A DNA stretch of 64,000 nt from Polaribacter sp. (GTDB lineage: Bacteria > Bacteroidota > Bacteroidia > Flavobacteriales > Flavobacteriaceae). Position 1 is the stretch's first letter; each line of letters starts with the position of its first letter. This document shows positions 53,620-62,291 of this stretch, one piece after another. The DNA is taken from NCBI GenBank assembly GCA_029238315.1, contig JAQWGI010000025.1:1-64000 (forward strand), read 5' to 3'. Position numbers and translations under genes: made by a program. The notes below the pieces were generated by a model. That model worked only from the letters and a program-made list of their open reading frames with translations. It searched no databases and was not told the DNA's origin.

Positions 53620-56604
53620 ATGCAAAACAAAGGACTTATCAGATTATTCGCAATCCTTTTTGGGTTAGTGAGTTTATATCAATTATCATTTACCTATTTC
53701 GCAGGAAATATTGAAGATGCTGCTAAAGTGTATTCAAAAAAGAAAGCAACCGATAATAACGGTAGAGCTCTAGCTAATTTCGAGAATAAATACTTAGACA
53801 GTGTTGGGAATATCAAATCTATAAACTTAGGATTTACTGAGTATAGCTATAATGATATTAAAGACAAAGAAATGAATCTTGGCCTTGATTTAAAAGGTGG
53901 AATTAACGCTATTTTACAAGTTTCCGTAAAAGACATCTTAGTTGGATTGTCTAACGAATCTAGCAATACAGTTTTTAATGAGGCTCTAGTTGCAGCGGAT
54001 GCAGCACAAAAAAATAGTTCTGATACGTATTTAAATTTGTTCTTCGCTGAATTTGAAAGATTAAGCAACGGAACAATTAAGTTAAGTGATCCTTCTATAT
54101 TTGGAACAAAAAATTTAGCTGAGAAAGGCATCGACTTTAACAAAACAAATGTAGAAGTTAAGCCAATTATACAAACTGAAATAGACAGTTCTATTGATAC
54201 TGCTTTCGAAGTATTACGTAGTAGAATTGATAAATTCGGGGTAACACAACCAAGCATTCAACGTGTTGGAAACTCTGGAAGAATTCAAATTGAATTGCCA
54301 GGAGCAAAAGATATTGAGCGTGTTAGAAAATTATTAGAAAGTACTGCAAAATTACAATTCTGGGAAGTTTTTACAAATACAGAAGTTCAAAATTTCTTTT
54401 TTGAAGCGAACTCAAAAGTAACTGAGCTTTTAAAAGTTGAGATAACTACTGAAAAGGAAGCTGTAAAAAAAGATAACATTGATAATTTATTAGGAGAAAG
54501 TGACTCTACCGAAGTAAACAACCAAAAAACATTATTTACGTATTTATATCCAAACGTTGCTCAAAATCAACAGCAAGTTAGCTCTTTAGTTGCACAAGCA
54601 AAAGTATCTGATACAGCAACTGTAAATAGTTTATTAAACAGAAAAGAAGTAAGAGCTCTATTGCCTAATAATTTAAGGTATGTGAAATTCTTATGGGATT
54701 ACAAAGCACAACCAAACGCAGATAAAACTGCTGAAGTTATTAGCTTATATGCAATCAAATCAAACAGAAAAGATGTTGCTACCATAGAAGGAGATGTTAT
54801 TATAGATGCTGCACAGGTTTTTGACCAATTAGGAAACAAACCAGAAGTAAGTATGACGATGAACAGTTCTGGTTCTAAGCAATGGGAAAAAATGACTACA
54901 GAAAATGCTGGTAAATTTGTTGCTGTGGTTTTAGATGATTATGTGTATACCGCACCTTCTGTAAACCAACCAATTTCTGGAGGTAGAACTTCAATTTCTG
55001 GTGGATTAATGACTATTACAGAAGCACAAGATATTGCAACGGTTTTAAAAGCCGGTAAATTACCTGCTGCTGCAAGAATTATTCAAGCAGAAGTGGTTGG
55101 ACCCTCTTTAGGTCAAGAATCTATTGATCGTAGTTTTAGTTCTTTCGGATTAGCAATACTTTTAGTATTAGTATGGATGATGTTCTATTACGGTAAAGCT
55201 GGAGCATATGCAAATGTTGCTTTATTAGTAAACATCTTATTTATCTTCGGAATCTTAGCGTCTTTTAGCGCCGTGTTAACATTACCTGGAATTGCAGGTA
55301 TTATCTTAACAATTGGTATGTCTGTAGATGCAAACGTTATTATATTTGAAAGAATTAAAGAAGGTTTAAGAGGCGGAAAAGGCTTAAAACTAGCCGTTGA
55401 AGAAGGCTTTAGTGTAAAAGGTGCTTTATCTGCAATTATTGATGCAAATATTACGACTCTATTAACAGGTATTATTTTATATGTTTTTGGAACAGGACCA
55501 ATTAAAGGTTTTGCTTTAACATTAATGATTGGTATTGCAACATCATTATTTACTGCTGTATTTATTACAAGAATGTTAATTGATGGTGCTGTAAATAAAA
55601 ATAGTAAATTAACGTTTAATACTTCTATTTCTAAAAACTGGTTCCAAAACATCAATATAGAGTTCTTAAGAAAACGTAAAATTGCTTACGTAATTTCTGG
55701 AGCTATTATTTTGGGAGGAATTGCTTCTATGGCAACACTTGGATTAAAACAAGGAGTAGATTTTAAAGGAGGACGTTCTTATGTTGTTCGTTTTGATCAA
55801 CCAATGAACTCAACTGAAGTTGCTGAAGATTTAAAAGCTGTATTTGGTTCTGCTCCAGAAGTAAAAACGTATGGTTCTTCTAATCAATTAAAAATAACAA
55901 CTGTTTTTAAAATTGATGATGAAGGTGTAACAGCTGATGAAGATGTACAAAACGCATTATTTACAGGGTTAAAAGCTCATTTAGGAAACACAACATACGA
56001 AAACTTTAAACCAGGTTTTGAAAAAGCAGAAAATGCTAGCGGAATTATGAGTTACATGAAAGTTGACCCAACCATTGCCGATGATATTAAAACATCTGCA
56101 TTATGGGCAGTTTTAGGTTCTTTAATCGTAGTTTTCTTATACATCTTATTACGTTTTAGAAAAATATCATTTAGTGTTGGTGCTGTAATTGCGGTATTCC
56201 ACGATGTATTAATTGTACTAGGAGTTTTCTCAATATTATACAAATTTATGCCGTTTGATATGGAAGTAGGACAATCATTTATTGCAGCCATATTAACAGT
56301 AGTTGGTTACTCTCTAAATGATACCGTGGTAATTTTTGATAGAATTAGAGAATTCGCTGGAATTCACACAAAGTGGAAATATTCTGAAGTTGTAGACAAA
56401 GCATTAAGCTCTACCTTAGGAAGAACAATAAATACTTCTTTAACAACATTATTAGTAATGTTAGCAATCTTCTTTTTCGGAGGAGATTCTATTAAAGGAT
56501 TTATGTTTGCATTAATTGTTGGTGTTGTAGTTGGAACATACTCTTCATTATTCGTAGCAACACCAATTATGTTTGATTCTTCTAAGAAAGAAGAAAAGGC
56601 ATAA
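53620..56604 (+). CDS. secDF: fused protein translocase subunit SecDF
   Basis: A 994-aa fused SecD-SecF membrane protein that uses the proton motive force to pull proteins through SecYEG. The SecD half has LGLDLKGGINAILQVSV, DTAFEVLRSRIDKFGVTQPSIQRVG, the periplasmic P1 domain, LPAAARIIQAEVVGPSLGQESID, and VDANVIIFERIKEGLRGGK. The SecF half starts near residue 680 with GVDFKGGRSYVVRFDQP and has VVGYSLNDTVVIFDRIRE. Twelve transmembrane segments in two sets of six are visible. SecDF fusion is normal in this phylum. It is monocistronic. Confidence 0.98.
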   Translation: MQNKGLIRLFAILFGLVSLYQLSFTYFAGNIEDAAKVYSKKKATDNNGRALANFENKYLDSVGNIKSINLGFTEYSYNDIKDKEMNLGLDLKGGINAILQVSVKDILVGLSNESSNTVFNEALVAADAAQKNSSDTYLNLFFAEFERLSNGTIKLSDPSIFGTKNLAEKGIDFNKTNVEVKPIIQTEIDSSIDTAFEVLRSRIDKFGVTQPSIQRVGNSGRIQIELPGAKDIERVRKLLESTAKLQFWEVFTNTEVQNFFFEANSKVTELLKVEITTEKEAVKKDNIDNLLGESDSTEVNNQKTLFTYLYPNVAQNQQQVSSLVAQAKVSDTATVNSLLNRKEVRALLPNNLRYVKFLWDYKAQPNADKTAEVISLYAIKSNRKDVATIEGDVIIDAAQVFDQLGNKPEVSMTMNSSGSKQWEKMTTENAGKFVAVVLDDYVYTAPSVNQPISGGRTSISGGLMTITEAQDIATVLKAGKLPAAARIIQAEVVGPSLGQESIDRSFSSFGLAILLVLVWMMFYYGKAGAYANVALLVNILFIFGILASFSAVLTLPGIAGIILTIGMSVDANVIIFERIKEGLRGGKGLKLAVEEGFSVKGALSAIIDANITTLLTGIILYVFGTGPIKGFALTLMIGIATSLFTAVFITRMLIDGAVNKNSKLTFNTSISKNWFQNINIEFLRKRKIAYVISGAIILGGIASMATLGLKQGVDFKGGRSYVVRFDQPMNSTEVAEDLKAVFGSAPEVKTYGSSNQLKITTVFKIDDEGVTADEDVQNALFTGLKAHLGNTTYENFKPGFEKAENASGIMSYMKVDPTIADDIKTSALWAVLGSLIVVFLYILLRFRKISFSVGAVIAVFHDVLIVLGVFSILYKFMPFDMEVGQSFIAAILTVVGYSLNDTVVIFDRIREFAGIHTKWKYSEVVDKALSSTLGRTINTSLTTLLVMLAIFFFGGDSIKGFMFALIVGVVVGTYSSLFVATPIMFDSSKKEEKA

Positions 56605-56626
56605 TTTAAAAAATAAACAATAAAGA

Positions 56627-56678
56627 AACCGTTTTGCATGTGCTGAATTTATTTCAGTAAATTCAAAACGGTTTTTTC
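56627..56678 (+). terminator. terminator of secDF carrying a TGCTGAA repeat in its loop
   Basis: AACCGTTTTG and CAAAACGGTT form the stem, followed by six T. The loop of about 27 bases contains TGCTGAATTTATTTCAGTA, the repeat seen in the trp operon. Confidence 0.88.
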
Positions 56679-56695
56679 ATTCAATAACAAGCGCG

Positions 56696-56703
56696 TATCT
56701 TTG
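56696..56703 (+). promoter_or_regulatory. -7 promoter element of hpt-adk, four bases from the ATG
   Basis: TATCTTTG fits TAnnTTTG and ends four bases before the start codon, so the mRNA would be leaderless or nearly so, as for rlmB. No -33 TTG is clear. Confidence 0.5.
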
Positions 56704-56707
56704 CAAA

Positions 56708-57832
56708 ATGAACACCGTTAAACTACACGATTTAAGTTTCAACTCTTTTATAGAAGAAGAAGAGATTAGTAACATCGTACAATCATTAGCTACTCAAATA
56801 GCAAAAGATTGCGAGGGAGAAACGCCATTGTTTATTGGTATTCTTAACGGCTCGTTTATGTTTGTTTCTGACTTTGTAAAGAAATACAAAGGAGATTGCG
56901 AAATTTCTTTTGTAAAATTAGCTTCTTACGAAGGCACCTCTTCTACAGAAAATGTAAAACAACTTGTTGGAATTAACGAAGACTTAGAAGGAAGAACTGT
57001 AATAATTTTAGAAGATATTATTGATACAGGAAACACACTTCAAGAAATATATAACATCTTTGAAAACAAAAAAGTGAAACAATTAAAAATTGCAACACTA
57101 TTTTTTAAACCAGATGTATTTAAAAAAGAATTACCTATAGATTATATTGGCAAAAGCATTCCAGACAAATTTATTGTTGGTTATGGCTTAGATTACAATG
57201 GCCTTGGAAGAAATTTACCAAAAGTTTATCAACTAACAGCGCAACACAATACTAAAAAAATGAAAAACATTGTATTATTCGGTCCTCCAGGAGCAGGAAA
57301 AGGTACACAAGCAGATTTATTAAAAGAGAAATATAACTTAGTTCATATTTCTACAGGAGATGTTTTTAGATTCAATATCAAAAATGAAACAGATTTAGGT
57401 TTATTAGCTAAAAAATATATGGATGAAGGAGATTTAGTTCCGGATGAAGTAACAATTAACATGCTAAAAGCAGAAGTAAATAAAAATACTGATGCCAACG
57501 GATTTATCTTTGACGGTTTCCCTAGAACAGAATCTCAAGCAAAAGCATTGGATGCTTTTTTAGCTGAAAAAGGAGAAAAAATAAACGGAATGGTAGCTTT
57601 AGAAGTTTCTGAAGATTTATTAGTAGAACGTTTATTAGAAAGAGGAAAAACAAGCGGAAGAACAGACGATACTGATGAAAGTAAAATTAGAAATCGTTTT
57701 AACGAATACAATACAAAAACTGCCATTTTAAAAGATTTTTATCAGGCACAAGGAAACTACTATGGAGTAAACGGAGTTGGTTCTATTGATGCTATTACAA
57801 ATCGTTTGGCAGCAATTTTTGACAAACTATAA
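56708..57832 (+). CDS. fused hypoxanthine phosphoribosyltransferase-adenylate kinase
   Basis: Two enzymes in one 374-aa chain. Residues about 1-180 are HPRT: LFIGILNGSFMFVSDFVKKYK, the PRPP site VIILEDIIDTGNTLQEIYN and a C-terminal YIGKSIPDKFIVGYGLDYNGLGRNLPKVY. Residues about 188-374 are adenylate kinase: IVLFGPPGAGKGTQADLL, HISTGDVFR, FIFDGFPRTESQAK and LERGKTSGRTDD. HPRT salvages hypoxanthine and guanine to IMP and GMP; Adk balances ATP, ADP and AMP. A LQHNTKK-type linker (seen as AQHNTKKMK) joins them with no stop. Fusion of these genes occurs in some Flavobacteriaceae. Confidence 0.95.
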   Translation: MNTVKLHDLSFNSFIEEEEISNIVQSLATQIAKDCEGETPLFIGILNGSFMFVSDFVKKYKGDCEISFVKLASYEGTSSTENVKQLVGINEDLEGRTVIILEDIIDTGNTLQEIYNIFENKKVKQLKIATLFFKPDVFKKELPIDYIGKSIPDKFIVGYGLDYNGLGRNLPKVYQLTAQHNTKKMKNIVLFGPPGAGKGTQADLLKEKYNLVHISTGDVFRFNIKNETDLGLLAKKYMDEGDLVPDEVTINMLKAEVNKNTDANGFIFDGFPRTESQAKALDAFLAEKGEKINGMVALEVSEDLLVERLLERGKTSGRTDDTDESKIRNRFNEYNTKTAILKDFYQAQGNYYGVNGVGSIDAITNRLAAIFDKL

Positions 57833-57874
57833 AACTGTTAGTTTTTAAACAAATTAACATAAATAATAGAAATA

Positions 57875-58864
57875 ATGACTGAAGGAAATTTTGTTGACTA
57901 CATAAAAGTATATGCTTCTTCTGGTAACGGAGGTAGTGGATCTATGCATTTGCATAGAGAGAAATTTATTACAAAAGGTGGTCCAGATGGTGGAGATGGC
58001 GGTCGTGGCGGACATATTATTATTCGTGGTAATAAAAATATGTGGACATTATTTCACTTAAAATTTAAAAAACACTTTAGAGCAGAACAAGGTGGTTCTG
58101 GATCTAAAAGTAGAAGTACTGGACATGATGGAGATGATGTTTATGTAGATGTACCTTTAGGAACAATTATTAGAGATGCAGATACTAATAATATTCTTTT
58201 TGAAATAACAGATGATCAGCAAGAAATAGTTTTGCTAAGAGGCGGAAAAGGGGGGTTAGGTAACTGGCATTTTAAATCTTCAACAAATCAAACACCGCGT
58301 TATGCACAACCAGGAATGGAAGGACATGAAGGTTGGTTTTTATTAGAATTAAAGTTGTTGGCAGATGTTGGTTTGGTTGGATTTCCAAACGCAGGAAAAT
58401 CTACGTTATTATCAGTAGTTACTTCTGCAAAACCAAAAATTGCAGATTATGCTTTTACTACCTTAAAACCCAACTTAGGTATTGTAGAATACCGAGATTT
58501 TAAAAGTTTTGTAATTGCAGATATTCCAGGAATTATAGAAGGAGCTGCTGAAGGAAAAGGATTAGGACATCGTTTTTTACGTCATATAGAGCGTAATTCA
58601 ACATTATTATTTCTAGTTCCTGCAGATAGTGAAGATATCAATAAAGAATATGAAATCTTATTGAACGAGCTAAAAACACACAACCCAGAGTTGTTAGATA
58701 AACAACGCTTATTAGCAATTTCAAAAGACGATATGTTAGATGATGAATTAAGAGCAGAAATTACAAAAGAATTGCCTGACGGAATTCCACATATATTTTT
58801 CTCTTCAATAGCTAACACGGGTCTCGTTGAATTAAAAGATCAACTTTGGAAAATGTTAAACTAG
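57875..58864 (+). CDS. obgE: Obg-family GTPase (CgtA/ObgE)
   Basis: A ribosome-assembly GTPase of 329 aa. The Gly-rich Obg fold opens [48 protein letters not shown]. The G domain begins near residue 158: [11 protein letters not shown] (G1), [11 protein letters not shown] (G2), [27 protein letters not shown] (G3) and AISKDDML in place of the usual NKxD (G4). There is no long C-terminal OCT domain, as in many Bacteroidota. It lies 42 bases after hpt-adk and probably shares its transcript. Confidence 0.97.
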   Translation: MTEGNFVDYIKVYASSGNGGSGSMHLHREKFITKGGPDGGDGGRGGHIIIRGNKNMWTLFHLKFKKHFRAEQGGSGSKSRSTGHDGDDVYVDVPLGTIIRDADTNNILFEITDDQQEIVLLRGGKGGLGNWHFKSSTNQTPRYAQPGMEGHEGWFLLELKLLADVGLVGFPNAGKSTLLSVVTSAKPKIADYAFTTLKPNLGIVEYRDFKSFVIADIPGIIEGAAEGKGLGHRFLRHIERNSTLLFLVPADSEDINKEYEILLNELKTHNPELLDKQRLLAISKDDMLDDELRAEITKELPDGIPHIFFSSIANTGLVELKDQLWKMLN

Positions 58865-58865
58865 A

Positions 58866-58958
58866 AAATTTTCTAGTTTAACATTCTGAACTTGTTTCAG
58901 AATCTTATCAATGAGATTTCTCGTCTCTCATTCTTCGTTCTTTCGAAATGACGAGGAA
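58866..58958. repeat. repeat-rich segment after obgE
   Basis: Contains ATTCTGAACTTGTTTCAGAAT (a TGCTGAA/TTCAG-type inverted unit) and, in the remainder, TTCGAAATGACGAGGAA, which resembles the AATGAC end of the other repeats. Boundaries are approximate. Confidence 0.65.
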
Positions 58959-58975
58959 CTTTAAATAACAATATA

Positions 58976-59007
58976 AAATAGATTTTCGTTTCGGAAATCT
59001 ATTTTTA
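58976..59007. terminator. terminator between obgE and the TonB-like lipoprotein gene
   Basis: AAAATAGATTT, loop, AAATCTATTTTT. It can serve both converging genes; the last codon of the TonB-like gene lies at its edge. Confidence 0.75.
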
Positions 59008-59478
59008 GTTTGCGTTAATTTGAATCGGAATTTGATATTGAGTAGTAACTGGAATTCCTCTTTTTGTTGCAGGAAAAAGTTTTGGTAAATTTTGCAAACT
59101 CGCAGTTATCAAACTATCAATTTCAGGAATTTCTGTTTTTAAAACAGTTGAAGTTGTAATTTTTTGAATTGACACATTTCCTTTGTTGTTAATCAACACC
59201 ACAACATTTACCGTTTCGTTTACTGGGTTTTTAACTTCAATCTTGGTTTTGGCTAAATTTTTAGAAATATGTTGATGAATGGTTTCTATAAAACAATCGG
59301 TCTTTTTTTCTTTATCAATAAAGCTTTTGCAAGCATCAAAAGTTGGAAAAACATCTACAGAAGAAAAATCTATAATGGTATCAATTTCTTGTAATTGCGA
59401 TTTATTTTTCAAACTGAAAAACTCACAAGATGTACCAATTAAAATGATTAAAAAAAGAGAAAGTACTCGAAATCGCAT
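59005..59478 (-). CDS. TonB-like lipoprotein
   Basis: A 157-aa exported lipoprotein: signal MRFRVLSLFLIILIGTSCEF with Cys about residue 18. The C-terminal 90 residues follow the TonB C-terminal pattern: NETVNVVVLINNKGNVSIQKITTST, then PEIDSLITASLQNLPKLFPATKRGIPVTTQYQIPIQIN. Such proteins normally contact TonB-dependent receptors, but there is no transmembrane anchor or Pro-rich spacer, so an accessory role is likely. It has the same C-terminal pattern as the M56 protein downstream on this strand and lies after it, so the two probably share a function. Confidence 0.8.
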   Translation of the reverse strand: MRFRVLSLFLIILIGTSCEFFSLKNKSQLQEIDTIIDFSSVDVFPTFDACKSFIDKEKKTDCFIETIHQHISKNLAKTKIEVKNPVNETVNVVVLINNKGNVSIQKITTSTVLKTEIPEIDSLITASLQNLPKLFPATKRGIPVTTQYQIPIQINAN

Positions 59479-59546
59479 TGTATAAATTTACTAGGTAAAA
59501 GTACAATTTATAAACTATTCTAAAAAACAAACTAGATGTAAAGAAC

Positions 59547-59574
59547 AAAAGACAGAAATTGACTTCTGTCTTTT
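59547..59574 (-). terminator. hairpin after the M56 gene
   Basis: AAAAGACAGAA and TTCTGTCTTTT form an eleven-base-pair stem with a six-base loop between the M56 gene and the TonB-like lipoprotein gene. The T-run is short, so termination may be partial. Confidence 0.55.
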
Positions 59575-59599
59575 GTTATAATTCTTCTAATTTTAAATA

Positions 59600-60913
59600 T
59601 TATTCTACGTTAAAAGAAATTGGTAAGGTGTACATCATTCCTACAGTTTTACTACGCTGTTTTCCAGGAACCATTTTTGGCAATAATTTAATCACTCTTT
59701 TTACTTCTTCACCAAGTTTGGTGTTTGGAGATTTAATAACTTTAACATCTTCAACACTTCCTTTTTCGTCAATTCTGAATTGCGCCCAAATTTTTTTCTT
59801 TCCTTTAGACAAACCAGTTGTTTTAGCTAAATCTCCATTAAAGTTTATAACAACAAATTTTCTAATACCACTATTTAAACATTTTATTTTTTCTTCTCTT
59901 GTACCATTACAACCTGGGAAAACTGGAGGATGTTCAATAACAGCCATAGGGATATCATTTACTGTTTCCTCAACTATTTCAACCTCTTTAATTTCATCTA
60001 AGTTGTTAATTTTTGGTAACTTTTCATTAACAACTTCTATTTCTTCTATTGTTTCTTCATTTTTAACACAAGAAGTATAAATTAACATACTTGCTAATAA
60101 CGGTAATAGCAATAAATACTTTGCTTTTCTGATTTGATTTGATTTGTTTTTTGTCATCATAATAATTCTTTTTTTAATTAATGAATGTTTGTAAAATTGA
60201 TTGACAAACGAAATGTTTTCAACCTGAAAAGTTTGGTTTAGTAAGGTGTTGAAATATGATTGTTTTTGGGTAGTTTTTATAATTGCTGCGTCAGAAATAT
60301 ACTCGTGCAACAACGTAATTCTTCGTTGATAGAAATAAATCATTGGATTAAACCACATCACAATTTTTAACAATTCAAAGAATAATAAATCTACAGAATG
60401 CTTTTGTTTAGCGTGAATTAATTCGTGCTCAATAATTTCATCTTTTTTGTTTGACGGAATTTCTTTTCCTAAAAAAATGTAATTAAAAAACGAAAATGCA
60501 TTGTTTCGTTTTGGCAATAAAACCAATTTATAAAAGTGTGTTTTTATCGTTTCGTTTTGCACAATTAATTGCACAATTTTAAACAGTTTTACTAAAAATA
60601 CAATTGTAAAAATTGACACACCAATCCAGAAGAATAAACTTACGTAACTGATAGATCCATCCGTATAATAAGTAGTTTCTTCAATTACTTTTTGCGGAGA
60701 CAACATAACTTCTGGTAATAAAACCATAATTTCTTGCGGCATCGCTTTTTGAAAAGTTGGAATTTTTATCAACGGCAACACGAAAGATAAAATAGGTGTT
60801 CCTAATAAATACCAACGGTTGTATTTATGAAACGTTTCTTTGCTTAAAAAGAAATCATAAACTGCTAAAAACAGTACTTGAAAAATGATGATTTGTAATA
60901 TATACGTAAACAT
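59600..60913 (-). CDS. M56/BlaR1-like membrane metallopeptidase with TonB-like C-terminus
   Basis: A 437-aa membrane protein. Residues about 1-110 hold three transmembrane segments; the zinc motif is HELIHAKQKHSVD (HExxH, about residue 188), then a further membrane stretch KAKYLLLLPLLASMLIYTSC (about 265-285). The C-terminal 130 residues are periplasmic with AVIEHPPVFPGCNGTREEK and a TonB-like domain (AQFRIDEKGSVEDVKVIKSP, LPISFNVE). In BlaR1 the peptidase domain is on the cytoplasmic side and signals to BlaI. Here the adjacent BlaI-type gene (two-base gap) fits that circuit. The TonB-like tail is common in Bacteroidota versions. The signal detected is unknown. Confidence 0.93.
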   Translation of the reverse strand: MFTYILQIIIFQVLFLAVYDFFLSKETFHKYNRWYLLGTPILSFVLPLIKIPTFQKAMPQEIMVLLPEVMLSPQKVIEETTYYTDGSISYVSLFFWIGVSIFTIVFLVKLFKIVQLIVQNETIKTHFYKLVLLPKRNNAFSFFNYIFLGKEIPSNKKDEIIEHELIHAKQKHSVDLLFFELLKIVMWFNPMIYFYQRRITLLHEYISDAAIIKTTQKQSYFNTLLNQTFQVENISFVNQFYKHSLIKKRIIMMTKNKSNQIRKAKYLLLLPLLASMLIYTSCVKNEETIEEIEVVNEKLPKINNLDEIKEVEIVEETVNDIPMAVIEHPPVFPGCNGTREEKIKCLNSGIRKFVVINFNGDLAKTTGLSKGKKKIWAQFRIDEKGSVEDVKVIKSPNTKLGEEVKRVIKLLPKMVPGKQRSKTVGMMYTLPISFNVE

Positions 60914-60915
60914 AA

Positions 60916-61278
60916 CTATTTCTTTTTCTTATTAATTTCCTTTAAAATAGTTTCCAATTCAGAAATATCCATATCGTTCTTTTTTACAAAAAACGAAACC
61001 ATACTTTTAAATGATCCATCAAAATAACCATCCATTACTTTATGCAAAGTTTGATTACTATACACATCTTTATCCACAATCGGAAAATACACATAACCTC
61101 TTCCTTTGGGTCTGTGGCTTACAAACTTTTTAGTTTCTAAAATCCTAATAATTGTAGAAACCGTATTGTAAGCAGGTTTCGGATTTGGTAATTGTGCTAT
61201 AATTTCTTTCACAGAAGCTTCTTCCAAACCCCATAAAACTTGCATAAACTGCTCTTCTGCTTTTGTTAATTGTTTCAT
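60916..61278 (-). CDS. BlaI/MecI/CopY-family transcriptional repressor
   Basis: A 120-aa winged-helix repressor: LTKAEEQFMQVLWGLEEASVKEIIAQLPNPKPAYNTVSTIIRILETKKFVSHRPKGRGYVYFPIV is the DNA-binding domain, and the C-terminal QTLHKVMDGYFDGSFKSMVSFFVKK is the dimerisation region. In the BlaRI pair the M56 peptidase triggers cleavage of the repressor. It is the first gene of the three-gene set and likely represses its own promoter through two palindromes just upstream. A target beta-lactamase is not present in this window. Confidence 0.95.
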   Translation of the reverse strand: MKQLTKAEEQFMQVLWGLEEASVKEIIAQLPNPKPAYNTVSTIIRILETKKFVSHRPKGRGYVYFPIVDKDVYSNQTLHKVMDGYFDGSFKSMVSFFVKKNDMDISELETILKEINKKKK

Positions 61279-61284
61279 ATTTTT

Positions 61285-61318
61285 AACTAAATTTTTAGTT
61301 TAAACTAATTTTTTAGTT
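61285..61318. promoter_or_regulatory. tandem palindromic operator upstream of the BlaI-type gene
   Basis: Two 16-base inverted repeats, AACTAAATTTTTAGTT and AACTAATTTTTTAGTT, two bases apart (centres 18 bases apart). They begin six bases upstream of the start codon. Tandem sites are typical of dimeric BlaI-type repressors. Binding is inferred. Confidence 0.75.
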
Positions 61319-61449
61319 AAAAAATTTCGTAACAAAGTTGTTGTGTTTTCGTCTTACAATATAAATAACGTCATTAGCAAAAAGAATGACGAAGAAAACT
61401 AAAAATAAGATTGCCACAAGTAATTTAATTTGGGCAATGAGATTAATAT

Positions 61450-61950
61450 ATGGACATACTATTACTTTTTCTAGGTTTAATTTGCATGATTTTAGGAGTA
61501 ATCGGAGCTTTTTTACCAATTTTACCAGGCCCTATAACTGGATGGCTTGGATTGTTATTATTAAGTTTTACATCTGTAGTTCCGAAAGATTGGACTTTTC
61601 TAGGAGTTACTTTAGCAGTTGCAACCTTAGTTTGGATTCTCGATTATTTTATTCCTGCGATGGGAACAAAACGTTTTGGAGGAAGTAAATACGGTGTTTA
61701 TGGTACTACTGTAGGGTTAATAATTGGGTTGCTCTCTCCCATTCCGTTTGGAATGTTAATCGGTGCATTTGTTGGTGCTTTTATAGGAGAAACTGTCTTT
61801 GATAAAAAGAGATCAGACAGAGCTTTAAAGGCTTCTTTTGGTTCTTTATTAGGTTTTTTTGTATCAACAGGCTTAAAGTTTGGTGTTGGATTGGTCTATT
61901 TTTGGTTTTTTATTAGCACTTTTTGGGACTATAAATCGAGCTTTTTTTAA
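61450..61950 (+). CDS. DUF456 domain-containing membrane protein
   Basis: A 166-aa membrane protein with about five hydrophobic segments. The signature is IGAFLPILPGPITGWLGLLLL and GTKRFGGSKYGVYGTTVGLIIGL with SPIPFGMLIGAFVGAFIGE, matching DUF456. The Gly-rich helices suggest a small channel or scaffold, but the family has no known function. It is divergent from the BlaI gene. The track also lists a shadow ORF in another frame at 61386. Confidence 0.9.
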   Translation: MDILLLFLGLICMILGVIGAFLPILPGPITGWLGLLLLSFTSVVPKDWTFLGVTLAVATLVWILDYFIPAMGTKRFGGSKYGVYGTTVGLIIGLLSPIPFGMLIGAFVGAFIGETVFDKKRSDRALKASFGSLLGFFVSTGLKFGVGLVYFWFFISTFWDYKSSFF

Positions 61951-62086
61951 TTATCTCTTCCTTAATGCAGAGGTAAAATTCTAAAATTTATTCGTTAAAG
62001 TTTTCCTGTTGTAAAATAACAAGATAATAGTTATTGTTAAGAAATCAATAATCTTAATTGCTATTAATAAAACTAACAAATAAACT

Positions 62087-62166
62087 TAGCCCTGATTGCA
62101 GCTATTTTTTGAGCTCTAACGCTTTTTTGCGTTAAGCGAGTGCGAAAAGCAGGAAATGCTTCAAAA
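62087..62166 (+). ncRNA. candidate structured intergenic element
   Basis: TAGCCCTGATTGCAGC at the left can pair stepwise with GCGAAAAGCAGGAAATGCT at the right (AGC/GCT, CCT/AGG, GC/GC), and a perfect inner hairpin TAACGC, loop, GCGTTA lies between. This closely follows an element I associate with Flavobacteriaceae intergenic regions (AGCCC-GATTG...AGCAGGAAAT), so it is probably a conserved RNA or dispersed repeat. Its role and exact ends are unknown. Confidence 0.5.
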
Positions 62167-62178
62167 AAGTTTAAAGCA

Positions 62179-62286
62179 AAAAAAAAGCGTCCCATCTCAG
62201 GGAAGCTTTCCATTGGTTAACAAAACCACGACACTTTTATGAAAGTGCCAAAACAACACAACTAAATGCTACCTTTAAAAAAAGCA
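62179..62286 (-). ncRNA. candidate small RNA with own promoter and terminator, antisense to the lysS direction
   Basis: No ORF is present. On the minus strand a good promoter (62292-62321) would start transcription near 62286. The expected transcript of about 108 nt contains the hairpin GGCACTTT, loop, AAAGTGTC, a TGGTT/AACCA hairpin, and ends in AAGCTTCCC, loop, GGGACGCTT and a run of T. The terminator stem has one mismatch. The class is not recognised. A 6S-like RNA is one possibility, but I could not confirm the central bulge. Confidence 0.65.
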
Positions 62287-62291
62287 GCCTG

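Noticed and set aside
61386-61688. 100-aa ORF on the plus strand overlapping DUF456
   Set aside because: It is another frame of the DUF456 gene with no family features; the DUF456 reading is clear.
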